41,471 nt of DNA from the NCBI GenBank assembly GCA_023665935.1, contig JAMPCZ010000004.1:1-41471 (forward strand), in the 5' to 3' direction. Source of the stretch: Muribaculaceae bacterium. Lineage in GTDB: Bacteria; Cyanobacteriota; Vampirovibrionia; Gastranaerophilales; Gastranaerophilaceae. Shown here one piece after another: positions 7,499-16,488 of this stretch (position 1 is the first letter of the stretch; each line of letters opens with the position of its first letter). Under the pieces are notes generated by a model, which saw only the letters and a program-made list of their open reading frames with translations, was not told the DNA's origin and made no database searches. Made by a program: the position numbers and the translations under genes.

Positions 7499-8844
7499 GA
7501 ATCTATTTTGCCGCGCAGCATTAACATAGCGTTTATCAGCGGATCAATTGTAGGTGAATAGGGTGGCGAATAAGTCAAATCATTTTTACTGTATTCTTCA
7601 ACCGTCATATGCGCTAAAAGTGCCGACGTAAGTGAATTTATCCGTTTATCCGCACCTATTGAACCGACAGCCTGTGCGCCAAGCAATAGACCTGTTACTT
7701 TGTCCGCAACTACTTTGAGTATAATTTCGCCAACTTCAGGCATATACCCGACAATATCGTCTTTTTGCACTATAACTGATACGGGATTAAAACCGATTTC
7801 ACGGGCTTCATGTTCTGTCAAACCGGTCATAGACATTGTCGTATTAAGACACCTTGTCACTGCAGAACCAAGCACCCCGTCAAACTGCTCAAAACCTCCT
7901 GCAGCGTTTATTGCAGCACAGCGGCCTTCTTTATTTGCGGTAGAACCCAGTGGTATCCATACACTTTTTCCGCTTACCAAATGCCGTTTTTCACAACAAT
8001 CCCCACAGGCATAAATATCCTGAACAGATGTCTGCATCAGTCTGTTAACCTTTATTGCACCGGTTGAACCTATTTCAATCCCTGCATCTGCAGCTATTTC
8101 AATATTTGGTTTTACACCGGCACAAAATACGACCATATCCGTTTTAAATTCTTTACCTGAGAGTGTTTTGACAGTTTCTACAGAATCCTTGCCGGTAAAC
8201 TCAGATACAATTTCATTTGTTAAAATTTCAAATTTTCCGTCATTACCGTTTAACAATCTTGAAGTTATAATATCAGAAAGTTCATCGTCAAACATAGACA
8301 TAATTTTATCATTTTTCTCAATCAGACTGACATTCAATCCGTTTTTAATGAATGCTTCCAAAAGTTCCATACCGATAAAACCGCTGCCAATGATTGTTGC
8401 GTGCGAAGATTTTAGCATGCGTTCTCTAATATTTATACCATCTTCAATCTTACGTACCGAAAAAACGTTGTCCTTACGACTATTTCCTGTTACGTTTGGA
8501 ATAAACGGTCTTGCGCCGGTTGCAAGAATAAGCTTATCATACTCAACAAGTCTTGCACTTTTTTCTTCACTGACAAGTATTTGTTTCTTATCAACAAGAA
8601 TCTTCTCAACTTTAGATTTTAAAAATACATCAATTCCAAGTTGATTAAACTCTTCGACCGAGCGAACCAAAAGTGCCGTGTAATCTCTGAAATTACCCTG
8701 AATATAATAAGGTAATCCGCAAGAAGAATACGATACATGCGTATCATCCGTAAATATTGAAACTTTTGAATCTGGTAGTAAACGTTTTATTTTTGATGCT
8801 GCTTTTGCTCCGGCAGCAACTCCGCCAACAATAACTATATTCAT
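7495..8844 (-). CDS. CoA-disulfide reductase / NADH oxidase-like flavoprotein
   Basis: A 449-residue member of the single-cysteine branch of the pyridine nucleotide-disulfide oxidoreductases. MNIVIVGGVAAGAKAASKIKR binds FAD. YSSCGLPYYIQGN carries the redox-active Cys42, a lone Cys rather than CxxxxC, as in CoA-disulfide reductase and NADH oxidases. IIGSGFIGMELLEAF is the NAD(P)H site and DIYACGDCCE the second FAD site. The C-terminal dimerisation domain ends SPPYSPTIDPL. It may reduce CoA disulfide, persulfide or oxygen; the sequence alone does not decide. No Shine-Dalgarno precedes ATG. A weak -10 (TAGATT, 8856-8851) sits 6 nt upstream. Confidence 0.92.
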   Translation of the reverse strand: MNIVIVGGVAAGAKAASKIKRLLPDSKVSIFTDDTHVSYSSCGLPYYIQGNFRDYTALLVRSVEEFNQLGIDVFLKSKVEKILVDKKQILVSEEKSARLVEYDKLILATGARPFIPNVTGNSRKDNVFSVRKIEDGINIRERMLKSSHATIIGSGFIGMELLEAFIKNGLNVSLIEKNDKIMSMFDDELSDIITSRLLNGNDGKFEILTNEIVSEFTGKDSVETVKTLSGKEFKTDMVVFCAGVKPNIEIAADAGIEIGSTGAIKVNRLMQTSVQDIYACGDCCEKRHLVSGKSVWIPLGSTANKEGRCAAINAAGGFEQFDGVLGSAVTRCLNTTMSMTGLTEHEAREIGFNPVSVIVQKDDIVGYMPEVGEIILKVVADKVTGLLLGAQAVGSIGADKRINSLTSALLAHMTVEEYSKNDLTYSPPYSPTIDPLINAMLMLRGKIDS

Positions 8845-8850
8845 ATATGC

Positions 8851-8856
8851 AATCTA
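8851..8856 (-). promoter_or_regulatory. Weak -10 box 6 nt before the disulfide reductase start
   Basis: TAGATT on the - strand lies exactly 6 nt before ATG (8844), with no ribosome binding site in between. The -35 region is poor, so this is the weakest example of the leaderless pattern seen elsewhere in the window. Confidence 0.35.
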
Positions 8857-8890
8857 AATTACATACACAAAAAAATCATTGCACCATTGA

Positions 8891-9031
8891 CTAATTACAA
8901 CTATATGTATTTAAAATCATAGTTTTCATAAAATCGCAATACAGGTCTTTGTTTTCTTCAATTTCCTCAGCTTTTTTAATAAGAACCTTAATTTCGTCTA
9001 ATACTTTCTGTCTTAAAATATCCTCGTACAT
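8891..9031 (-). CDS. Small 46-aa helical protein
   Basis: ATG (9031) to TAG (8891), 46 codons, starting MYEDILRQKVLDEIKVLIKK and followed by an acidic stretch (AEEIEENKDLYCDF). It is strongly helical and charged, with Ile/Leu heptad-like spacing, and could be a coiled-coil or partner-binding peptide. A GGAG lies about 11 nt before ATG, which is on the long side. I do not recognise it. It fills most of the 284-bp gap between the disulfide reductase and the LuxR-type gene, on the same strand as both. Confidence 0.45.
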   Translation of the reverse strand: MYEDILRQKVLDEIKVLIKKAEEIEENKDLYCDFMKTMILNTYSCN

Positions 9032-9128
9032 TGTAATACACACTCCGTGAAATCTATTAACAATTACATAGACGGATATTCTTTTAAAAACTTTAGAAAT
9101 AATTAGTATTTGTTACAAAAATTTATGT

Positions 9129-9383
9129 TTAACAGATTTTAAAGATATCTTTTAGATAAGAATAATCACTATCAAGCTTATCTGGATTGAATTTATACAA
9201 AATATCAAATTGCCCGCCAATAAAGGCTGCATGAGTCCTGTTTTTAGAATTCGATTTTCTTAAGATAGATTCAACATGAGCTTTAACTGTATGTGTACTA
9301 ATGAATAAAACATCTGCTATTTCAATATTATTAAGCCCAAGGCATAACAGTTTCAGCACTTCAATTTCTCGTTCGGTTAACAT
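9129..9383 (-). CDS. Stand-alone LuxR/GerE-type HTH protein
   Basis: An 84-residue protein that is essentially only the DNA-binding domain of NarL/LuxR regulators: LTEREIEVLKLLCLGLNNIEIADVL, then FISTHTVKAHVESILRKSNSKNRT with the recognition helix THTVKAHV. No receiver domain is encoded upstream. About 25 C-terminal residues (FNPDKLDSDYSYLKDIF) are unassigned. I prefer the ATG at 9383, which has AAAGGA 7 nt upstream, over the ATG at 9410 that would add nine basic residues. Related full-length regulators such as the one at 30381-31055 share the same HTH, so this may be a domain-only regulator. Confidence 0.85.
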   Translation of the reverse strand: MLTEREIEVLKLLCLGLNNIEIADVLFISTHTVKAHVESILRKSNSKNRTHAAFIGGQFDILYKFNPDKLDSDYSYLKDIFKIC

Positions 9384-9480
9384 TTTATAATCCTTTCGTC
9401 TGGTTTTCATTTATTATTTTAGACAAAAGAAATTTTAAATTCTTAATAATATTTCCGCTTTATAAAAATTTACAAACTAC

Positions 9481-11322
9481 TTACTCTATGAATTTACCTT
9501 CAAACAAATCAATTACATTGTTCACTGTATCAGAATGAAAAAGCGCATCTCCGGTTTTTGCCTTTGTAATATGTGTTTGAGAATCCTCAGACTTTACTTC
9601 TTGAACGGCATCATCTATTTCTTCAACTGTAGGTTCAGGTTCTTTTTTCTCTACGGGAGCAGGTTTCGAAGCAGGGGCAGGGGTATCGTCATCGGCTGCG
9701 GAGGATTCTTTTCTTATATTATCATCATTTGCTTCCGGAGCACGTACTATAACTTTATTCGCGCTGCCATACATTGATTTAACAGCATCAACAATAAATG
9801 AATGTTTTGCACCGTCTTGACCAAATTGTTTTAACCAACTTGGATTTTTTATTGAAATAATAACTTCTTCCTGGGTGATTTTGACTGGCATCGCCTGCTG
9901 TTTTAAAATCGCGCGGGAAGGGAAACTTGAGATATTTTCCAATAATTTGCCCCAAGAAGCCTTTAAACCGTTAACGGCTGCAGGTTTTGACATAGGAACA
10001 GGGTCATTAAGTACCGCATCTTCAGATAACGAAGTTTTTTCTTGTTCTGAACTTGGTTGTGCAGCTTGAACCGGTTGAGGTTTTATCGGACGCATAACTT
10101 CCGGCTTTTTCACAGGAGCAGGCGGAGTATTGTATGCCGAAACATTAACCATTTTAACGCCTTCACCTGATTCCAACGCAGCAAGCCTTTTTTGCAAGTC
10201 TTCCAATTTTGTATTTTCAACTAAATTTGACATATCTAAAATTGCAACATCCAGCCATAATTTAGGATTAGTAGTAATTTTTAATTCTTTTATATAATTC
10301 GCACATTTATCAATCAGAGAAACCAATTGATGAGTTTCAACAGGTTCAAGAGCCTTGCAAAGCTGTTTTATCTGATCTTCATTTAACTGGATAACAGTAT
10401 TACTTACATTTGACCCGACAGTTTTAACAATCAATGAGTTCCGCAGATACTCCAGTAAATTAGAGAGAATTTGTATCGGCTCGTTCCCTTGATTATAAAT
10501 ATCATTCAACACGCCAAGTGCATCATTTTGATTTGAAGAAACTATTGCACTAAACAGTGAGGACAGTGAAGCAAATGATAATCTGCCAAGCAGATTATTT
10601 ATATCATCTACAGAAATTGCCTCTTGAGTGGAATTAAGAACACTCAGCTGATCTAATAAAGCAATACTGTCACGCATTCCGCCTGCCGAATTTTGCGCAA
10701 TAAGATTAAGGGCGTCATCGGTAATATTTATCCTCTCTGAGTCCGAAATATATCTGAGGTGCTTGGCAATATCATCTGTTGTTATACGTTTAAAATCAAA
10801 CCGCTGGCAACGGCTCTTTATTGTGTCCAAAACCTTATGAACTTCCGTTGTTGCAAGTATAAATATAACATTTTTAGGTGGTTCTTCAAGCGTTTTTAAA
10901 AGCGCATTAAATGCTTGATTTGTAAGCATGTGAACTTCGTCAATGATATATATCTTGTAGCGGCTGCGAACAGGAGCCAAGGCAACCTTTTGGATGATTT
11001 CATCCGCATCGTTAACGGAACGATTACTTGCTGCGTCGATTTCAATAACATCAATCGGAATCGAATTTGTTATATTTTTACAGTTTTCACACTCGTTACA
11101 AGGAGAAAGAGTCATCCCTTTTTCGCAGTTCAAAGATTTAGCAAAAATTCTTGCAGTTGAGGTTTTTCCGGTACCCCTGGGTCCGGTAAAAAGATAAGCA
11201 TGAGATATTCTGTCCATCTCAATAGCATTTGCCAAAGCTTTTTTAATATGTTCCTGACCCACAATTTGTTCAATCGCCTGCGGTCTGTATTTGCGATATA
11301 AAGGTATATAATTCTTTTCCAT
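9481..11322 (-). CDS. dnaX: DNA polymerase III subunits gamma/tau
   Basis: The clamp-loader ATPase of the replicase. LYRKYRPQAIEQIVGQEHI starts the family fold; Walker A is GPRGTGKT at residues 47-54; four zinc-binding Cys are C66, C75, C78 and C81; Walker B is IIDEVH at 126-131; TLEEPPKNVIFILATTE and SRCQRFDF follow. After about residue 390 comes a Pro/Ala/Glu-rich linker and a tau-like C-terminal part (LKASWGKLLENISS, IKNPSWLKQFGQ). The length of 613 fits a full tau form. No Shine-Dalgarno is seen. An extended -10 (TGGTATAAT, 11340-11332) ends 9 nt before ATG, so the leader would be at most a few bases. Confidence 0.97.
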   Translation of the reverse strand: MEKNYIPLYRKYRPQAIEQIVGQEHIKKALANAIEMDRISHAYLFTGPRGTGKTSTARIFAKSLNCEKGMTLSPCNECENCKNITNSIPIDVIEIDAASNRSVNDADEIIQKVALAPVRSRYKIYIIDEVHMLTNQAFNALLKTLEEPPKNVIFILATTEVHKVLDTIKSRCQRFDFKRITTDDIAKHLRYISDSERINITDDALNLIAQNSAGGMRDSIALLDQLSVLNSTQEAISVDDINNLLGRLSFASLSSLFSAIVSSNQNDALGVLNDIYNQGNEPIQILSNLLEYLRNSLIVKTVGSNVSNTVIQLNEDQIKQLCKALEPVETHQLVSLIDKCANYIKELKITTNPKLWLDVAILDMSNLVENTKLEDLQKRLAALESGEGVKMVNVSAYNTPPAPVKKPEVMRPIKPQPVQAAQPSSEQEKTSLSEDAVLNDPVPMSKPAAVNGLKASWGKLLENISSFPSRAILKQQAMPVKITQEEVIISIKNPSWLKQFGQDGAKHSFIVDAVKSMYGSANKVIVRAPEANDDNIRKESSAADDDTPAPASKPAPVEKKEPEPTVEEIDDAVQEVKSEDSQTHITKAKTGDALFHSDTVNNVIDLFEGKFIE

Positions 11323-11331
11323 GATATAGTA

Positions 11332-11340
11332 ATTATACCA
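11332..11340 (-). promoter_or_regulatory. Extended -10 promoter close to the dnaX start
   Basis: TGG-TATAAT on the - strand, with the -10 box at 11337-11332 and 9 nt to the dnaX ATG. A start point 6-8 nt after the box gives a leader of about 1-3 nt. No Shine-Dalgarno could fit in that space. The -35 region is weak, as is usual for extended -10 promoters. Confidence 0.55.
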
Positions 11341-11364
11341 AATAATTATTTAAAAGGATAAATT

Positions 11365-12267
11365 ATGAACTTAATTAAACCAAAGAAATTAAAATTAGGT
11401 GATACAATTGCTATCATTGCACCATCAGGCGAAGTTGATATAAAAAAGATTAACAGAGCGGTGAAATATTTTGAAACATTAGGGTTTAAGGTCAAATTAG
11501 GTTCAAATATAAAAAAACAAAATAACTATCTTGCAGGCACAGACGAGGAAAGATTAGAGGATTTACATGCAGCATTTCAAGACTCTGAAGTAAAAGCAAT
11601 CATCTGCGCCCGAGGCGGTTACGGCGCAATCCGGCTCATTAATAAAATTGATTATGAGTTAATTAAAAACAATCCGAAAGTATTTTGCGGATACTCTGAT
11701 ATCACAGCACTTTCAACTATAATTTTAAAACAAACAGGCTTGATTACTTTTTCTGCTCCAATGGCTCAAAGTGACTTTGCATTTGATGAAATTGATGAAT
11801 ACACATTAAATTCATTTTTAAAAACAATTATGCTTGGAAAAACCGAACTATACCCGACCAAATCAAAAATTATAAACAAAGGTAAGGCAAAAGGAACCCT
11901 TATAGGCGGAAATTTAACAACACTGGCATCCCTGTGCGGCATTGATTTTATCCCGAATAAAAAATTCATACTATTTGCCGAAGATATTGACGAACCCGCT
12001 TACAAGCTTGACAGATATTTTACACAACTGTTAAATATTGATAAATTCCGCAAGAACCTCGCAGGAATTATTTTGGGGGAATTTTCAGGCATAGACAACC
12101 AAAAATACTTTGACGATTTTATGACAAAGTCAGGGTTAGACCTAAATATCCCGATACTTGGAAACTATCCTATAACCCACGGAAAAACAAAAGCAACAGT
12201 TCCAATTGGAGCCGTTGCCGAGATAGAAAAAGAAAAAGTACAAATAAAAGAGTCTATGGACGAATAA
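11365..12267 (+). CDS. ldcA: LD-carboxypeptidase (peptidase family S66)
   Basis: Cleaves the L-Lys/DAP-D-Ala bond of tetrapeptides during peptidoglycan recycling; related MccF enzymes inactivate peptide antibiotics. The 300 residues start KPKKLKLGDTIAIIAPSG, as in the family. CARGGYGAIRLI is followed by GYSD with the predicted nucleophile Ser111. The C-terminal half has GGNLTTLASLCGI, AEDIDEPAYKLDRYFTQLL, ILGEF with the likely catalytic Glu, and PITHGKTKATVPIG with the catalytic His. There is no signal peptide, which fits a cytoplasmic recycling enzyme. AAGGA lies 6 nt before ATG. The 3' end overlaps the usp gene on the other strand by 14 bases. Confidence 0.95.
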   Translation: MNLIKPKKLKLGDTIAIIAPSGEVDIKKINRAVKYFETLGFKVKLGSNIKKQNNYLAGTDEERLEDLHAAFQDSEVKAIICARGGYGAIRLINKIDYELIKNNPKVFCGYSDITALSTIILKQTGLITFSAPMAQSDFAFDEIDEYTLNSFLKTIMLGKTELYPTKSKIINKGKAKGTLIGGNLTTLASLCGIDFIPNKKFILFAEDIDEPAYKLDRYFTQLLNIDKFRKNLAGIILGEFSGIDNQKYFDDFMTKSGLDLNIPILGNYPITHGKTKATVPIGAVAEIEKEKVQIKESMDE

Positions 12268-13111
12268 TCAAAACATCAGAATCAGCTATTTCTAAAAGAC
12301 GTTTACTAACAGAATTTATCAGGAATTTTGCTAAATATTTTCTGTTTCTTATACCGCAAACCACAAGGTCAATGTCGCGTTTTGTAATATATTTATTAAT
12401 TTCATCAGCCGGAGAACCTGATAGGACAGCTTTCTCCATTACTTTCAATCCGTTCTGCTGAAGTATCCCTTCAAACTTGTTTAATAAAAGCATTGATGCC
12501 TTTTCCTGCTTTGTTTGTATATCCAAAAGCCAGTTTGAATCAATATTGCCTTCTAAAAATAAATACTCAGGGATATCATAAACCGTAACTAAATAAATCT
12601 CTTTATCTTCAAAATCAAATGAATTTACGGCTTTTTCGACAACTGTTGTGCTGATTTCAGAATTATCCACAGCAAACAGTAATTTCTTTTTGTTATTGTC
12701 ACACTTAGAAATATATGTAGAATTATTTGCAATAGCAGCTATTTCCTGCGAAACAGACCCTAACCATTTTTGAATCCCCTTTTTACCGTGAGAACCCAGC
12801 ACAATAAAATCGTAATCAAAATTTTCACTGGTTTCCAATATACAATCAACTGTAGAACCGCACATTTTTATTTTTTTACCTATTTTAATATTGTGCTGCT
12901 GCAAAAACTTTTCCGAATAATCAAGTATTGAATCGGCAGAATTAGCGCACTGCATTGCAAATTCACTGTCTTCAAGCGACACCGTATCCGGTAAAAAGCT
13001 CCAATCAATTGCACACAAAATATCCGCAGTAAAATCCTTAATCCAGCAGGAAAAATTTTGGATAGATGAATAACTGCTTTTTGAACCGTCAGTACAAAAT
13101 AAAACTCTCAT
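12254..13111 (-). CDS. Tandem universal stress protein (two Usp domains)
   Basis: A 285-residue protein with two UspA-like domains, about residues 1-135 and 140-285. The first begins MRVLFCTDGSKSSYSSI and ends with the nucleotide-binding signature VLGSHGKKGIQKWLGSVSQEI. The second begins KKLLFAVDNSEIS and ends VVCGIRNRKYLAKFLINSVSKRLL, where the usual G.(2)G.(9)G[ST] loop is degraded. The first domain could therefore bind ATP while the second may not. It is a cytosolic stress protein with no more specific role visible. AGAGGAG 7 nt before ATG sets the start. Confidence 0.92.
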   Translation of the reverse strand: MRVLFCTDGSKSSYSSIQNFSCWIKDFTADILCAIDWSFLPDTVSLEDSEFAMQCANSADSILDYSEKFLQQHNIKIGKKIKMCGSTVDCILETSENFDYDFIVLGSHGKKGIQKWLGSVSQEIAAIANNSTYISKCDNNKKKLLFAVDNSEISTTVVEKAVNSFDFEDKEIYLVTVYDIPEYLFLEGNIDSNWLLDIQTKQEKASMLLLNKFEGILQQNGLKVMEKAVLSGSPADEINKYITKRDIDLVVCGIRNRKYLAKFLINSVSKRLLEIADSDVLIIRP

Positions 13112-13164
13112 AGTATCTCCTCTTTTTCTGAAACATAATTTATGTTAAGGAAAATTACATTAGC

Positions 13165-13193
13165 TGGTCATATACAATTTTTTTTGCTATTAT
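13165..13193 (+). promoter_or_regulatory. Extended -10 promoter upstream of the sigma factor gene
   Basis: TGGTCA (13165-13170), a 17-nt spacer and TATTAT (13188-13193), preceded by TGC. Transcription would start near 13200, giving a leader of about 40 nt that contains a 14-codon open frame (13210-13254) overlapping the sigma factor start. Confidence 0.55.
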
Positions 13194-13209
13194 AGGGGTG
13201 TAAATACGT

Positions 13210-13254
13210 ATGAAATTAGTTATTAGGATTAGTTATAGTAATGTCATCAGCTGA
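13210..13254 (+). CDS. Possible 14-codon leader peptide overlapping the sigma factor start
   Basis: ATG at 13210 opens a frame MKLVIRISYSNVIS that ends in TGA at 13252-13254, overlapping the first 14 bases of the sigma factor gene in another frame. Translation of it could couple to or compete with the ATG at 13241. Its own ribosome binding site is unclear, so it may be chance. Confidence 0.25.
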   Translation: MKLVIRISYSNVIS

Positions 13255-13861
13255 AGAAAATGTAAAACTAAAAAAATACAAGGACTTAATTGATATTATT
13301 GCGAAGGTTGAATATCAAAAATTTTCCCGTTCGCATTTAATTGAACTTCCGGAACTTGTTAATATCGGCACACACGCCTTGTATATTTTGTTCAAGAACC
13401 ATAATCCTGAAGATTATAACAGCACCTACCTCTCGACTGCTATAAAATGGGCAATCCGAAATGAGGTTAGAAGACGGTACAAATGGTATACACTTAAAAA
13501 CAAAGCCTCAGAAGATTTTGGAGAAGATGAAACAACAGAAGTTGAAATAAGAGCAGAGGTTTACAAAAATATTCTCTCTATAGACGAACTTCAAGAGGGC
13601 GAAGTTCCTATTCAGATAAAAGCAAAGGATAAAACTCCAGAAGAAAGCATTGAATTTAGCGAACTTAAGAACGGAATTCTTGAATCAATGAAAAAATTAC
13701 CTCCAAGAGAGCGGGAATTTATTGAATATAAATTCTTTAAGGAAAAGAAACTTCGGGAAATCGCAGACGAATTCAATATTTCTCAATCAAGAATTTCAAG
13801 AATTATACAGACAGGGTTAGACAGAATTAAAAAAGACTTGGCAAAGCAGGGGATAATCTAA
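13241..13861 (+). CDS. Alternative RNA polymerase sigma factor, sigma-70 family
   Basis: A 206-residue sigma factor. Residues about 30-90 are region 2-like (LPELVNIGTHALYILFKNHNP... TYLSTAIKWAIRNEVRRRYK), with the -10 recognition and core-binding helices. Residues about 155-200 are region 4 (LPPREREFIEYKFFKEKKLREIADEFNISQSRISRIIQTGLDRI), a clear HTH for the -35 box. Region 1.1 is absent and region 3 is short, so it is a group 3/4-type alternative sigma rather than the vegetative one. AGGA lies 11 nt upstream of ATG. It is followed after 3 nt by gcvPB. No anti-sigma gene is adjacent. Confidence 0.9.
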   Translation: MSSAEENVKLKKYKDLIDIIAKVEYQKFSRSHLIELPELVNIGTHALYILFKNHNPEDYNSTYLSTAIKWAIRNEVRRRYKWYTLKNKASEDFGEDETTEVEIRAEVYKNILSIDELQEGEVPIQIKAKDKTPEESIEFSELKNGILESMKKLPPREREFIEYKFFKEKKLREIADEFNISQSRISRIIQTGLDRIKKDLAKQGII

Positions 13862-13864
13862 AAT

Positions 13865-15289
13865 ATGAAAACAATCTTTGAAAAAAGCAACGGTATAGAC
13901 GGAATAAATCTTACAAATGAAACAGTTGATTTTACGCAGTTCATACCACAAAATGTTTTGCGCGAAACTCCGACTGATTTGCCGCAGCTCAGTGAACTTG
14001 AAGTAATGCGTCACTATAAAGAATTATCCGACCTGAACTTTTGCATCGAAAAAGGTTTTTATCCGCTCGGCTCTTGCACGATGAAGTATAATCCTAAAGT
14101 TAACGAGGTTTTGGCAGGTTTGGAGGGGTTTAATATTCACCCGTCAAGTGACGATGATTTAGCACAAGGCTCGCTTAAACTTATGTATAACCTTCAAAAT
14201 GCACTCCTTGAAATCACCGGCATGGATGCGATTACTCTTCAGCCGTCTGCCGGCGCGCACGGGGAAATGACAGGCATGATGATTATCAAAAAATACTTTG
14301 ATACAATCGGCGAAAAAAGGACGAAAGTCATAATCCCTGATTCTGCACATGGAACTAATCCTGCAAGTGCGAAAATGGCGGGTTTTGAGATTGTCGAAAT
14401 TAAATCAAATGAAAAAGGGCAGGTCGATATTGAAGCATTAAAATCTGTCTTGAATAAAGATATTGCGGCAATAATGATGACTAATCCGAACACTTTGGGT
14501 ATCTTTGAAGAAGGTGTAGAGGAAATTTCAAAACTTATGCACGATAACGGCTCACTTCTATATTATGACGGAGCTAACTTCAACGCTATTATGGGATGGA
14601 CAAACCCAAAACTTATGGGGTTTGATGTGGTACACCTGAATCTGCATAAAACGTTTTCAACCCCGCATGGCGGCGGAGGCCCCGGAGCCGGTCCAGTGGC
14701 TGTCGTTGACAAATTAAAGGACTATCTGCCTGCGCCGGTTATAGAGGTCAAAGACGGCAAGTATTTTAAAAATTACAATATTAAAAACTCAATTGGCAGT
14801 GTAAAAGATTTTTACGGTAATTTCGCAGTTCTTGTAAGAGCTTACGCGTATATTTTGATGATGGGCAGAAATTTAAAGAATGCGTCAGAAAATGCGGTTC
14901 TTAACGCTAATTACCTCAAAGAAAAGTTGAAAAATTATTTTGATTTACCATACAATGAACCTTGTATGCACGAATTTGTGATTACCGGGGAAAAGCAAAA
15001 ACACGAAAACGGAGTATCAACGCTGAATATAGCCAAGGCGTTAATGGATGGGAATACTCATCCCCCAACTGTTTACTTCCCGCTTATTGTTCATGAAGCT
15101 ATAATGATTGAACCGACAGAATCTGAACAAAAAGAAAAATTAGACGAATTCGTAGACACAATGATTGAGATTGCAAATACTGCAAAATCAAACCCTGAAA
15201 AGATTTTGTCTGCCCCGCACACAACACCGGTCAAAAAAATTGACGAGGTTACGGCGGCAAGACATCCGGACTTGAAATACAATAATTAG
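13865..15289 (+). CDS. gcvPB: Glycine dehydrogenase (decarboxylating) subunit 2
   Basis: The PLP-carrying half of the split P-protein of the glycine cleavage system, which decarboxylates glycine and passes aminomethyl to lipoyl-GcvH. Family features: FYPLGSCTMKYNPKVNE at about residues 65-81, LQPSAGAHGEMTGMM, IIPDSAHGTNPASA, and the PLP lysine K262 in NLHKTFSTPHGGGGPGAG. The 474 residues are the normal length. Subunit 1, GcvT and GcvH are not in the window, so the system must be dispersed. It starts 3 nt after the sigma factor gene and is probably co-transcribed; the activase-like gene follows 11 nt later. Confidence 0.96.
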   Translation: MKTIFEKSNGIDGINLTNETVDFTQFIPQNVLRETPTDLPQLSELEVMRHYKELSDLNFCIEKGFYPLGSCTMKYNPKVNEVLAGLEGFNIHPSSDDDLAQGSLKLMYNLQNALLEITGMDAITLQPSAGAHGEMTGMMIIKKYFDTIGEKRTKVIIPDSAHGTNPASAKMAGFEIVEIKSNEKGQVDIEALKSVLNKDIAAIMMTNPNTLGIFEEGVEEISKLMHDNGSLLYYDGANFNAIMGWTNPKLMGFDVVHLNLHKTFSTPHGGGGPGAGPVAVVDKLKDYLPAPVIEVKDGKYFKNYNIKNSIGSVKDFYGNFAVLVRAYAYILMMGRNLKNASENAVLNANYLKEKLKNYFDLPYNEPCMHEFVITGEKQKHENGVSTLNIAKALMDGNTHPPTVYFPLIVHEAIMIEPTESEQKEKLDEFVDTMIEIANTAKSNPEKILSAPHTTPVKKIDEVTAARHPDLKYNN

Positions 15290-15300
15290 GAAATATAAAT

Positions 15301-16470
15301 ATGTCAAATAAAAAACAAGAGAAAAAAAGGAAAGTTTCATTCCCGCATATGGGAACCATAAGTTACGCGTAGTCTGCAGCATTAAGAATCATAGGCTGTG
15401 AACCTTTTGTAGAACCGTATACCAGCAAAAAAGCTTTGTCTTTAGGGACAAAACACGCACCCGAAGCAATTTGTTTACCTTACAAATTAATCTTGGGAAA
15501 CTTTATTGAAGCAATAGAAGGCGGAACAGACTATGTTGCAATGATTACTTCTCCGGGATGCTGCAGGTTGGGTGAATACGGAAAGTGTATTGCAAATGCT
15601 TTGGCTGATTTGGGTTATGAAGCAAAATACATTGAAATGCAATTGTATGACGGGATTCAAGGAATGTACAATTTCTTAAAAGAAGTCAGCGGGAAAAACA
15701 ATACATTGTTGTTTGCACGCGCGATTCTGATTGCCATATTAAAAGTATTTATGCTTGACAAATTAGAAGCAAAATTGTCATACTACCGCGCAAGAGAAAT
15801 CAAACCGGGAACAGCGGAAAAGCATTACGCCAAAGCTCTTAAGATTATTGACCAAAATGACACCGTCATAGGATTGAATAAAGCTAAAAAACTTATTGAC
15901 GAGGAAATGAAAAAAGTTGAAATCAACAAAGACAGAGAAGTTTTGCATGTTGATATAACAGGTGAAATTTACGTTGTTAATGATGAATTTTCTAACCAAA
16001 ATATAGAAAAAGAGCTTGGAAGAATGGGAGTTGAAGTCCGCAGAAGTTTAACTGTCACAAGCTTTTTAAAAGATGCGATTATCCCAAAATTCCTCAGAAA
16101 GGGCGAAACTCACCTGCAGCGTGCTGATAGACTGGCCAAACCTTATCTGATGCGTGATATCGGGGGCGACGCGCTGGAGTGTGTTTCGGATGTTGCTTAT
16201 GCTAACGAAAGAGGTATAGACGGAATTATCCACATCAGCCCATTTACCTGTATGCCTGAAATTATGTCACAAAACATTTTCCCTGCAATGAGAGAAAACT
16301 GTGAAATTCCAATATTACCGCTCATTATGGATGAACAAACAGGTAGAGCAGGTTATATTACAAGGATTGAAGCGTTTGTAGATTTGATGAGAAGACGAAA
16401 AAGAAAACGTAAACTTGAATTAAAAAATGCTCAAACAGAAACTGAGAAGGAAACTGCAGAAGCGAAATAA
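15301..16470 (+). pseudogene. CoA-dehydratase-activase-related (DUF2229-type) gene with in-frame TAG
   Basis: Translation from the ATG at 15301 (AGGA site 8-9 nt upstream) gives SNKKQEKKRKVSFPHMGTISYA, then TAG at 15370-15372, then in the same frame SAALRIIGCEPFVEPY...LSLGTKHAPEAICLPYKLILGNFIEAI. FPHMG and LGTK.APE..C.P.K.N..NF.E are signatures of the 'CoA protein activase'/2-hydroxyacyl-CoA dehydratase-like family, and both sides of the stop carry conserved sequence. The next start in frame is a TTG at 15436 without an RBS, which would lose the N-terminal motif. The uninterrupted product would be 389 residues. ITSPGCCRLGEYGK and HISPFTCMPEIM supply likely cluster or metal Cys. One substitution (such as TGG or CAG to TAG) explains the stop. 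Confidence 0.8.
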
Positions 16471-16488
16471 TTGTACGGACAACATTTT

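Noticed and set aside
15370-15372. TAG read as pyrrolysine or reassigned codon
   Set aside because: Several normal genes here end in TAG and the family is not known for pyrrolysine; a point mutation or error is simpler.
15436-16470. Activase gene starting at TTG 15436
   Set aside because: No ribosome binding site there and it would lose the conserved FPHMG segment, which is in frame upstream of TAG 15370.
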